From the NCBI GenBank assembly GCA_045577615.1, contig JAZNIT010000061.1, positions 1-36,877 on the forward strand: a DNA stretch of 36,877 bases. Direction: 5' to 3'. Positions within the stretch are counted from its first letter, which is position 1. Each line of letters starts with the position of its first letter. Below the pieces are notes generated by a model. The model ran no database searches. It had not been told where the DNA came from and was given only the letters and a program-made list of their open reading frames with translations. The position numbers and the translations under genes were made by a program. This DNA comes from RGIG2206 sp045577615 (GTDB lineage Bacteria; Bacillota; Clostridia; Oscillospirales; Acutalibacteraceae). Positions 23,948 through 30,307 of the stretch are shown here, piece by piece.

Positions 23948-24499
23948 TTAAATGCCAAATTGTTTAAGAAGCAAATAAACTCGGGAGGCAGGCAACCCCA
24001 TCACGTTGAAAAAGTCGCCCTCGATACCCTCTACAAGTACGGCACCCTTGCCTTGAATGCCATAGGCGCCTGCCTTATCCATAGGCTCGCCCGTGGCGAT
24101 ATAATCGTCTATCTCCTCTTCAGTGAGGGTGCGAAAGGTAACCTTTGCCTCAACCGTTTCGGTGACAGCCCGCTCACCCTTGACCACCGAAATGCCGGTA
24201 TAAACGCTGTGGGTTTTGCCCGACAAAGCGCGAAGCATCTCTGCCGCCTCTGCTTCGGTGGCAGGCTTGCCAAGCACCTTGCCCTCAACGGCAACCAAAG
24301 TGTCGGAGCCAAGCACTGCTCTGTGGGGATAAAGGTCGGCCACCGCCTGAGCTTTGCGGCGCGCCAGCTCCCCTACTCCCTCGGCGGCAGAGAGGCCGTC
24401 GATATTTTCGTCGCAGTGGGCGGGTATTATATCAAATTCATACCCCAGCATAGACAGAATTTCTGCCCGTCTGGGTGATGCGGATGCCAAAATCAGCAT
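23948..24499 (-). CDS. maf: Maf family nucleotide pyrophosphatase
   Basis: House-cleaning nucleoside triphosphate pyrophosphatase acting on non-canonical or pyrimidine nucleotides. The 183-residue protein opens with MLILASASPRRAEILSMLG and contains the ARRKAQAVA and VLGSDTLVAVEGKVLGKP segments (catalytic Asp of the DT motif) and GAYGIQGKGAVLVEGIEGDFFNVMGLP. The ATG at 24499 has AAGGGG upstream; the frame extends 28 codons into the U32 peptidase gene but without a ribosome-binding site. It is 30 bases upstream of mreB, the usual association. Confidence 0.95.
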   Translation of the reverse strand: MLILASASPRRAEILSMLGYEFDIIPAHCDENIDGLSAAEGVGELARRKAQAVADLYPHRAVLGSDTLVAVEGKVLGKPATEAEAAEMLRALSGKTHSVYTGISVVKGERAVTETVEAKVTFRTLTEEEIDDYIATGEPMDKAGAYGIQGKGAVLVEGIEGDFFNVMGLPASRVYLLLKQFGI

Positions 24500-24516
24500 T
24501 AGTATTCCCCTTTTTG

Positions 24517-26517
24517 CTATACTCCCCGATGATAGAGGCCTCGGGTAAAATCCCCCTTCGGCGCAACACCACGGGCGTAACAATCAATTATTTCTTCGCA
24601 ACGCTCACGGCTTTCGTCGGTGAAATAGAGGCTCAAAAACTCAAAGGAGTCAAGCTTGTCCCTATCGGCCGAAACCATAAGCGGCTTGGTGTTTAAAATT
24701 TCGCTGTAGCCCCTGCCGCAAGCCACGGGGAAGGTCACGCCCTTGCGGTCGGTAAGGCTCTTTTTGCAGGATGCACAATCCCTCTTGCCGCCCTTGACAC
24801 AGTTGCGTGTAATCATAAGGGGCAGTCGGCCGTAGGCAAGCAAGCCCGTGCCGCCGATAGCCGCCGCCTGACGCAAGGTCAGCTCAAAGGATGGGGTTAT
24901 ATCACATCCCTCAAAATAGCGGGCCGAGTGTGCGTTAAAAATGTTCATTCCAAAGCCGAGATGAATTTGGAAGCCATGCTTTTTGGCAAGCTCTACTGCC
25001 GCCAAGTTGTGGCAAAGGGCATATTTTGCACCCTTTGCTTTAGCATTTTCAAGTTCGGCCTCTATCCACGGCTCGCCCACAAAAAGGGCTCGGGGCAGCT
25101 CTACCCCAAGATTGCCAACAGCAGGCAATTCACAGCCCAAAGGCAGATATACCCTGTGGGCAAGGTGGATGTTGCGAGGGATAAATCCATCCCCCGACAG
25201 CCGCACAAAAAGAGGCTGTTGGTTGGTGGCCTTTTTGGGGGCTGAGGGAATAAGCTCAACCTCACTAAAGGAGATTGGCGCGCCCTTTCTTAATTTTGAA
25301 AGAGCCTCGCAGCATTGACGGCGCAGGCCGTTAACTGCAGCAGCCGACATAGTCAGCCCGCCCTCGTTTTTAAAGGTGAATTTGTTAAGGTAATATGGAG
25401 TGCCGCCCAGCTTGGCGCACATTGTTTGGGCGCGCTCGCTGTCAAGGGGCAGGTTGATAGCCACCTGCGCCTCACCGTCGGCAGAGCAGGTATGCTCCCC
25501 ATCGGTGACGGTCATCCTGCCGCCGTCTGCGGTCAGGGTTAAATCTATATCAACGGGCACCGATTGGCGCTCGTTGCGGTAAAGCAAGTGAATTTCGCCA
25601 AATGTAGAGTCGGACTCGGCCTTGGCATCGGCAGGGCGCACGCCAAACATATGGGCGCCCAGGCGGCCTTTGTAGTAGCCGTCGGTGTGGCCCGAGCGGC
25701 TGAAAACAGATGAAAGCAGCTCCTTAAGGCGAGAGGGTACCTCTGCCCCGTCGGCAGCATAACGAAAGGCGCTGACCGCCGCCGCAACATATTCGGGGCG
25801 CTTCATTCTGCCCTCGATTTTGAAGGATGCAACTCCGTCGGCCATAAGCTGAGGGATGCTGTCAAGCAGGGACATATCCTTGAGTGAAAGAGGGTAGCTG
25901 CCGTCGGAATATTCCATTCGGCAGGGCTGGGCACACATACCTCTGTTGCCGCTGCGCTGACCGATGACGCCGCTCATATAGCACTGCCCCGAAAGGCACA
26001 TACACAAAGCGCCGTGCACAAAAACCTCTGTTTCAATGCCCAGCTCGGCGGCATCAAGAGTGATTTGCCTGATTTCGTCGGCCGACAGCTCACGGGCAAG
26101 CACCACGCGGCTGATACCCAAATCTTTTAACGTATATAAGGCCGAGCTTGAGTGCACCGACATCTGTGTAGATGCGTGCAAGCGCATCTGCGGCGCCGCC
26201 TTGCGGATAAGACGTGCAAGGCCAATATCCTGCACGATGACGGCATCAACCCCTGCCTCGCAAGCGGAGCGCAAGGTAGCCATACAGTCGGCAAGCTCGT
26301 TGTCGGCCACCAGAGTGTTAAGTGTAAGATAAACCTTGACACCGCGCACGTGACAATATTCCACCGCCTCGGCCAATGCGTTGGCGCCATCAAAGTTGAC
26401 CGCTCCCTGTCGGGCGTTGAATTTGCCCGCACCAAGATAGACGGCGTCGGCGCCGCTTCTGACGGCGGCAACCAATGCGTCAAAGGAGCCTGCAGGGGCT
26501 AAAACCTCAGGCTTCAT
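24517..26517 (-). CDS. U32 family peptidase (YegQ/RlhA-like, with DUF3656-like region)
   Basis: Large U32 protein of 666 residues. The N-terminal TIM-barrel part opens MKPEVLAPAGSFDALVAAVRSGADAVYLG; the U32 signature EVFVHGALCMCLSGQCYMS is at about 165-183, followed by the Cys-rich GNRGMCAQPCR, and FKIEGRMKRPEYVA. A second half from about 270 resembles DUF3656 (FSRSGHTDGYY) and ends with a Cys cluster (NCVKGGKRDCASC). Relatives in E. coli act in rRNA hydroxylation rather than proteolysis, so peptidase is a historical label; RNA-modifying function is inferred. Its ATG overlaps the zapA stop by 4 bases (ATGA), showing coupling. Confidence 0.9.
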   Translation of the reverse strand: MKPEVLAPAGSFDALVAAVRSGADAVYLGAGKFNARQGAVNFDGANALAEAVEYCHVRGVKVYLTLNTLVADNELADCMATLRSACEAGVDAVIVQDIGLARLIRKAAPQMRLHASTQMSVHSSSALYTLKDLGISRVVLARELSADEIRQITLDAAELGIETEVFVHGALCMCLSGQCYMSGVIGQRSGNRGMCAQPCRMEYSDGSYPLSLKDMSLLDSIPQLMADGVASFKIEGRMKRPEYVAAAVSAFRYAADGAEVPSRLKELLSSVFSRSGHTDGYYKGRLGAHMFGVRPADAKAESDSTFGEIHLLYRNERQSVPVDIDLTLTADGGRMTVTDGEHTCSADGEAQVAINLPLDSERAQTMCAKLGGTPYYLNKFTFKNEGGLTMSAAAVNGLRRQCCEALSKLRKGAPISFSEVELIPSAPKKATNQQPLFVRLSGDGFIPRNIHLAHRVYLPLGCELPAVGNLGVELPRALFVGEPWIEAELENAKAKGAKYALCHNLAAVELAKKHGFQIHLGFGMNIFNAHSARYFEGCDITPSFELTLRQAAAIGGTGLLAYGRLPLMITRNCVKGGKRDCASCKKSLTDRKGVTFPVACGRGYSEILNTKPLMVSADRDKLDSFEFLSLYFTDESRERCEEIIDCYARGVAPKGDFTRGLYHRGV

Positions 26518-26861
26518 CTACCCGAAATCTGGTCGCGCAGGCGGATGTTTTCACGGTTGAGTCGCTCGATTTCACGGCGAGCCTCGTCTGCCTCTAAGGA
26601 TGAGCAGGCCGACTCCTCGGTGGAGCGCTTGAGGTTGCGCTTGGTTTCGGCAAGCTCTGCCTCTAACTTTTTGTTTTCGTCGCAAAATTGCAGGGCGCAC
26701 ATTACGGCCGCCATGGTGGTGGACAAAAAGGTGTTGTCCTTGGTCAAAGAGTCCATACGCTCGCCAACCTTGTCGGCGATTTCGTTCATATAGGCCTCTG
26801 ATTCATCGGTGTTGATGTAGTACTCGATACCTGCCACGGTAAGTCTGATTTTTTTAGACAT
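26514..26861 (-). CDS. zapA: Cell division protein ZapA
   Basis: FtsZ-ring associated protein that bundles FtsZ filaments. The 115 residues begin MSKKIRLTVAGIEYYINTDESEAYMNEIADKVGERM, the ZapA globular domain, followed by a long coiled coil (about 60-112) rich in Glu/Arg/Leu. The start at 26861 has GGAGG eight bases upstream; a GTG three codons earlier overlaps that site. It is first gene of the zapA-U32-maf-mre cluster. A likely but weak promoter region lies in the AT-rich 60 bases upstream (TATGAT near 26900). Confidence 0.9.
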   Translation of the reverse strand: MSKKIRLTVAGIEYYINTDESEAYMNEIADKVGERMDSLTKDNTFLSTTMAAVMCALQFCDENKKLEAELAETKRNLKRSTEESACSSLEADEARREIERLNRENIRLRDQISGR

Positions 26862-27056
26862 AACCTGCACCTCCGTAAAAATACTTATACAGATATATCA
26901 TACTACATTTTGGCTATAAAATAAAGAGTTTTTTAAAAGAAAATCCATCTTTTTTGAAATCTCCCCCCCTGCATTATCAGACACAGCCGCCAAAAGCAAC
27001 TTTTTAGCCCCCATCCGCGGCCTTTTAAATTTTTTTGAAAAAAAGCAACTTTACTA

Positions 27057-27085
27057 TTGATTTTTAAGATGCGCTGTGTTATAAT
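27057..27085 (+). promoter_or_regulatory. Promoter of tRNA-Pro
   Basis: TTGATT, 17-bp spacer, TATAAT (6 of 6). The predicted start is about 27092, at the foot of a short leader hairpin (27091-27111) that precedes the tRNA by 7 bases. Confidence 0.8.
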
Positions 27086-27090
27086 CTTTG

Positions 27091-27111
27091 AGCGGTCAAA
27101 ATCCGACCGCT
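27091..27111 (+). other. Leader hairpin between tRNA promoter and tRNA-Pro
   Basis: Perfect 7-bp inverted repeat AGCGGTC / GACCGCT with a 7-nt loop, occupying essentially the whole 5' leader of the tRNA precursor. It could be a processing or stability element; function unknown. Confidence 0.5.
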
Positions 27112-27118
27112 TAAAAAT

Positions 27119-27194
27119 CCGGGTGTGGCGCAGCTGGTAGCGCGCTTGACTGGGGGTCAAGAGGCCGCAGGTTCAAGTCCTGTCACTCGGACCA
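27119..27194 (+). tRNA. tRNA-Pro (anticodon GGG)
   Basis: 76 nt including an encoded CCA. Acceptor CCGGGTG pairs with CACTCGG (one G-U), U8, D-stem GCGC/GCGC, anticodon stem CTTGA/TCAAG with loop CTGGGGG giving anticodon GGG (Pro codons CCC/CCU), T-arm with loop TTCAAGT. It has its own promoter and terminator and stands alone. Confidence 0.96.
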
Positions 27195-27231
27195 AAAAGC
27201 CATCAAAACCATTTGGTTTTGGTGGCTTTTT
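27195..27231 (+). terminator. Terminator after tRNA-Pro
   Basis: Nearly perfect 18-bp inverted repeat (AAAAAGCCATCAAAACCA / TGGTTTTGGTGGCTTTTT, one G-U pair, loop TT) beginning right after the CCA end and finishing in a T-run. Confidence 0.92.
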
Positions 27232-27250
27232 CATTTGAGTTGCAGAGCTT

Positions 27251-27392
27251 GTCAAGGCCTCTTGACCCGATAGAGGGTTTTTGCGTTAAGAAAAAGTGCC
27301 GGTGGCACTTTTTTAGCAAAAAGGGGCGCCGTGCTTTAGCACAAGCCCGCAGTATGCAAGGCGAAGCCGCAGCAGACGGCAAGAGGCCGCAG
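27251..27392. other. Hairpin-rich spacer with a tRNA-Pro fragment
   Basis: Gene-free stretch between tRNA-Pro and the AbiU2-like gene. It holds a hairpin GTCAAG-GCCT-CTTGAC (27251-27266), a strong bidirectional terminator AAAAAGTGCC-GGT-GGCACTTTTT (27291-27313) and, at 27380-27392, the 13-mer CAAGAGGCCGCAG, identical to tRNA-Pro positions 27158-27170. The reverse complement of part of the same tRNA segment also occurs at about 27256-27266. Confidence 0.55.
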
Positions 27393-27397
27393 AAAAA

Positions 27398-27426
27398 TGG
27401 ACAAAAAGCATTATTTGTGTTATAAT
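27398..27426 (+). promoter_or_regulatory. Promoter of the AbiU2-like gene
   Basis: TGGACA (5 of 6), 17-bp spacer, TATAAT (6 of 6), with TG one base before the -10 (extended -10). Confidence 0.78.
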
Positions 27427-27463
27427 TAAGTATATATTTTTGAAAGGATATTTGAATTATAAA

Positions 27464-28093
27464 ATGACACAAGAAGAGTATATAAAAGGACTTCAAATTC
27501 TGTTTAAAAAACTAACTCTTGCTGAAACCGACCGTTTGATATACAAACAACTAACCGAGCTTTGTGGAGAAGGAAAACAATATGAGGCTGTTTTTAAACA
27601 GTCTAGATGTTTTTGGACATACACTGCCAATAGTTTGATTTTTACTGTATTTACAGAATTATCTAAACTTTTTGATGAGCAAAAAGATGCTTTCGGATTA
27701 AAGAAAGTAATTAATATTGCCTCACAAAACAACGGTTGGTTTGTGGATTGGCACAAAGAATATGAAACCACGCACAGTGACTTTATAAAACAATTAAATT
27801 CGAAATATCTTTCTGTTGAACGACAAAAAACTTTATTGAAAAGAATTCGAGATTTAGATTTAGCACATAGTGATAAAAACCATATTTTTAGCATAGAGGA
27901 AATTTATAGAGGGTTTTCCTGGGGAGACATAGAGGACCTTATCGATAGTGCAAACGAAATATTAAATGTAATATATATATCTTTAACAAGTGCTGAATAT
28001 TGGATTCGGCCTATTGAACATGATGACATATACTATTTAATAAGAAATGCCTATCGAGGTATGCCGGCTGCTAAAAAGATACCATATGAGTAA
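27464..28093 (+). CDS. AbiU2-like HEPN domain protein
   Basis: A 209-residue, mostly helical protein resembling the HEPN_AbiU2 family, some members of which are linked to abortive infection in lactococci. The N-terminal helix region (about 45-70) reads SRCFWTYTANSLIFTVFTELSKLFD. A HEPN-type R-x5-H motif, RDLDLAHSD, is at residues 129-137; in HEPN proteins this motif forms an RNase site. The start is uncertain: GAAAGGA at 27442-27448 is about 15 bases before this ATG, while in-frame TTG codons at 27440 and 27452 lie on or too near it. Base composition is more AT-rich than the core genes, suggesting acquisition. No partner gene is adjacent. Confidence 0.65.
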   Translation: MTQEEYIKGLQILFKKLTLAETDRLIYKQLTELCGEGKQYEAVFKQSRCFWTYTANSLIFTVFTELSKLFDEQKDAFGLKKVINIASQNNGWFVDWHKEYETTHSDFIKQLNSKYLSVERQKTLLKRIRDLDLAHSDKNHIFSIEEIYRGFSWGDIEDLIDSANEILNVIYISLTSAEYWIRPIEHDDIYYLIRNAYRGMPAAKKIPYE

Positions 28094-28142
28094 AAAATAT
28101 AACTATGTACTATCAGATGCTTTTTTTGCGTACTAATATATT

Positions 28143-28179
28143 GAAGCAAGGCCTCGGCTGTCGCCTCGGTCGGTGCTTC
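28143..28179. other. Isolated hairpin in the gap after the HEPN gene
   Basis: Outer arms GAAGCA / TGCTTC enclose a GC-rich centre with a GGC-TGTC-GCC stem. No T-run follows directly. It may be an intergenic repeat or a weak terminator of the HEPN gene. Confidence 0.35.
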
Positions 28180-28211
28180 TGTGCTATGATTTCACTGTTG
28201 GAAAACTAAAA

Positions 28212-28232
28212 GGGAGCGGACAATCCGCTCCC
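28212..28232. terminator. Bidirectional terminator between convergent accessory genes
   Basis: Perfect 9-bp stem GGGAGCGGA / TCCGCTCCC with a 3-nt loop; TAATTTTT follows on the plus strand and TTTTAGTTTTC on the minus strand. Confidence 0.85.
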
Positions 28233-28256
28233 TAATTTTTATATATCGCCCTGTAT

Positions 28257-28733
28257 TTAGTCTGCTTCGGTAACCGTTTTAACCATTGCCCAATGAGTGT
28301 TGCAATAATAATGCGAGCCATATTTCAAGGTTGCATCATCTCCGCACACATAACATTCATGGGTTATTTGGGGTTTTCTACTGTATGTAGGAGTATCATC
28401 ATAATAGTTGTTTTCGGATGATGAGCTGACAAAGGTTATGAACATAACCAGGCTCACAACAAACGTTATTAAACTGACCAAACCAAACGCCCTGTCTTTT
28501 GAGTTAAAAACAGCAAACGATGTAAAAAATGAAAAAAGCATAGCCATCACAAAGATTATTGCTAATCCCACTCTAACTCCTTCGGTCTTGCACAAAAGAC
28601 ATATTATTAGCGTTATTGGTGCGATGAATAAGAATTTTTTCCCTTTATCAAAACCTTTGATATTAGTAAAAATTATAGAACAATATAGCAACACTACAGT
28701 TGCCACAGCTGCTATTACAGAAATTACGCCCAT
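28257..28733 (-). CDS. Membrane protein with C-terminal CxxC...CxxxH zinc-ribbon-like tail
   Basis: Unrecognised 158-residue protein. Four hydrophobic segments (about 2-24, 33-48, 52-76, 82-102) are followed by a hydrophilic Tyr/Ser-rich linker and a C-terminal CYVCGDDATLKYGSHYYCNTHW, which looks like a small zinc-binding knuckle (CxxC ... CxxH). AAAAGGAG precedes the ATG. It is AT-rich like the neighbouring HEPN gene and convergent with it. Function unknown; I see no evidence linking the two beyond proximity. Confidence 0.7.
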   Translation of the reverse strand: MGVISVIAAVATVVLLYCSIIFTNIKGFDKGKKFLFIAPITLIICLLCKTEGVRVGLAIIFVMAMLFSFFTSFAVFNSKDRAFGLVSLITFVVSLVMFITFVSSSSENNYYDDTPTYSRKPQITHECYVCGDDATLKYGSHYYCNTHWAMVKTVTEAD

Positions 28734-28824
28734 TTTTATTACTCCTTTTTTAATTTTGTTTTTCTATTTACAGAATCTAAATTGCTTGCTTTTTATAATT
28801 TTTCTACCCCCTAAAAATAAAAAA

Positions 28825-28848
28825 GTGCGGCAACCGAAGTTACCGCAC
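28825..28848 (-). terminator. UUCG-capped terminator of an unidentified minus-strand transcript
   Basis: On the minus strand GTGCGG-TAAC-TTCG-GTTG-CCGCAC forms a 10-bp stem (one U-G pair) with a TTCG tetraloop closed by C-G, followed by TTTTTTATTTTTAG. It is an excellent intrinsic terminator, but no recognisable gene precedes it on that strand; it may end a small RNA from the structured element at 28873-29031. Confidence 0.75.
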
Positions 28849-28872
28849 CGAAAAGCGCAAACTCCGATTGTC

Positions 28873-29031
28873 GCCAAACAAATTACAAGTAGTGAGGATT
28901 TCTCCAATACACAATAGCTTGTTGGAATTTGCGTTTTTACCAAATTCATAAAACTATTGTGTTCACGAAAAGGGTATAATACCCCCTATGAAATAAAAAA
29001 GTCCTCCTACCCAATATGTAATTTGTTTGGC
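28873..29031. repeat. Element bounded by 15-nt perfect inverted repeats
   Basis: GCCAAACAAATTACA (28873-28887) and its exact reverse complement (29017-29031) flank 129 bp. Inside is a nested inverted repeat ACACAATAG (near 28909) / CTATTGTGT (near 28954), further AAATTTGC / AAATTC-type pairing, and the near-palindrome GGGTATAATACCC (about 28972-28984). With the terminator at 28825-28848 it could be a small RNA unit or a MITE-like insertion. No protein is convincing here. The remaining bases to 29107 are AT-rich and featureless. Confidence 0.6.
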
Positions 29032-29107
29032 ATATTTATTATATCACATTTAAAAAGAAAATCAACATTTTGTTTTATCCCTCCCCTCCCTCTTCTCTTT
29101 TCCCTCA

Positions 29108-29136
29108 TTTACTTTTGCCTAATTGTATGGTACAAT
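29108..29136 (+). promoter_or_regulatory. Promoter of sbcDC
   Basis: TTTACT (4 of 6), 17-bp spacer, TACAAT (5 of 6). A small inverted repeat ACAATCTT-TAC-AAGATTGT (29132-29150) overlaps the -10 box and predicted start, so it may be an operator or a 5'-end hairpin. Confidence 0.6.
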
Positions 29137-29167
29137 CTTTACAAGATTGTTTTTGCGGAGGCGCGGA

Positions 29168-30307
29168 ATGAAATTTTTACATCTGTCCGACCTGCACCTT
29201 GGCAAGAGGGTTAACGAATTCTCTATGCTTGAGGATCAGGAGTACATTCTCACTAAAATCGTCAACATCATCGACGGGCATAAGCCCGATGCCGTTATCA
29301 TCGCAGGTGACGTGTATGACAAGTCGGTGCCCTCTGCCGAGGCGGTGGAGCTGTTTGACGATTTTTTGGTGCGCCTTTCAAAGCGTGACCTGCAGGTGTT
29401 TGTTATAAGCGGCAACCACGACTCTGCCGAGCGCATCGCCTTTGGCGGCCGCCTGATGGATAAAAGCGGCATACATATGTCCCCCGTTTACAACGGCGCA
29501 GTTGAGCCCGTCACCCTCACCGACGGGTGGGGTGAGGTCAACATCTATATGCTGCCCTTTATCAAGCCCGCTCACGTTAAAAGATATTATCCCGATGCCG
29601 ACATCACCTCTTACACCGACGCCATCAAAACCGCTGTGGAGGCTATGTCCATCGACACCGATAAGCGCAACCTGCTGATTACCCATCAATTTGTGACGGG
29701 TGCCATGCGCTCCGAGTCGGAGGAAATCTCGGTTGGCGGCACCGACAACGTGGATGCATCCGCCTTTGCCCACTTTGACTATGTTGCTCTTGGGCACATC
29801 CACCGCAGCCAAAAATGCGGCGGCGACCACATCAGATATTGCGGCACTCCCCTTAAATACTCCTTTTCGGAGGCGGCCGACAGCAAAACCGTCACTATGG
29901 TTGAACTCAAAGAAAAGGGCGACCTCAGCCTTGATTTTATCCCCCTTGTGCCCATGCGTGATATGGTTGAAATCCGCGGCACCTATGAGGAGCTGACCCT
30001 TAAGAGCTTTTACGAGGGCACCTCTTTAAGTGAGGATTACCTTCACGTCACTCTCACCGATGAGGACGACATCCCCAACGTGCTCACCAGCCTGCGCTCC
30101 ATCTACAAAAACATTATGAAGCTGGACTATGACAACAAGAGAACGCGGGCCCAGAGCCACCTTGAGGGGGCCGAAAGGGTTAAGGAGAAAACTCCCCTTG
30201 AGCATTTTGGCGAGTTTTATGAGTTGCAAAATGGACAGCCTCTCAGTGACGAGCAGGCGGCCTTTATGACCTCGGTTATCGAGCAGATATGGGAGGGTGA
30301 CAAATGA
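29168..30307 (+). CDS. sbcD: Nuclease SbcCD subunit D
   Basis: Mre11-type Mn-dependent nuclease that with SbcC opens hairpins and trims blocked DNA ends. The 379-residue protein shows the metallophosphoesterase motifs HLSDLHLGKR (residues 5-14), AGDVYDKSVPS, ISGNHDSAERI, LLITHQFVTG and LGHIHRSQ. A C-terminal capping domain follows. I start at the ATG at 29168, after GGAGG; the frame reaches 15 codons further upstream to the promoter. Its stop overlaps the sbcC start (ATGA), so the two are coupled. Confidence 0.96.
   Translation: MKFLHLSDLHLGKRVNEFSMLEDQEYILTKIVNIIDGHKPDAVIIAGDVYDKSVPSAEAVELFDDFLVRLSKRDLQVFVISGNHDSAERIAFGGRLMDKSGIHMSPVYNGAVEPVTLTDGWGEVNIYMLPFIKPAHVKRYYPDADITSYTDAIKTAVEAMSIDTDKRNLLITHQFVTGAMRSESEEISVGGTDNVDASAFAHFDYVALGHIHRSQKCGGDHIRYCGTPLKYSFSEAADSKTVTMVELKEKGDLSLDFIPLVPMRDMVEIRGTYEELTLKSFYEGTSLSEDYLHVTLTDEDDIPNVLTSLRSIYKNIMKLDYDNKRTRAQSHLEGAERVKEKTPLEHFGEFYELQNGQPLSDEQAAFMTSVIEQIWEGDK

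Noticed and set aside
26985..27055. Direct repeat AAAAGCAACTTT upstream of tRNA-Pro
   Set aside because: Two 12-nt low-complexity copies in very AT-rich DNA; too weak to interpret.
28764..28949. 61-residue minus-strand frame as a gene
   Set aside because: It runs through the UUCG terminator hairpin and the inverted-repeat element; no start signals.
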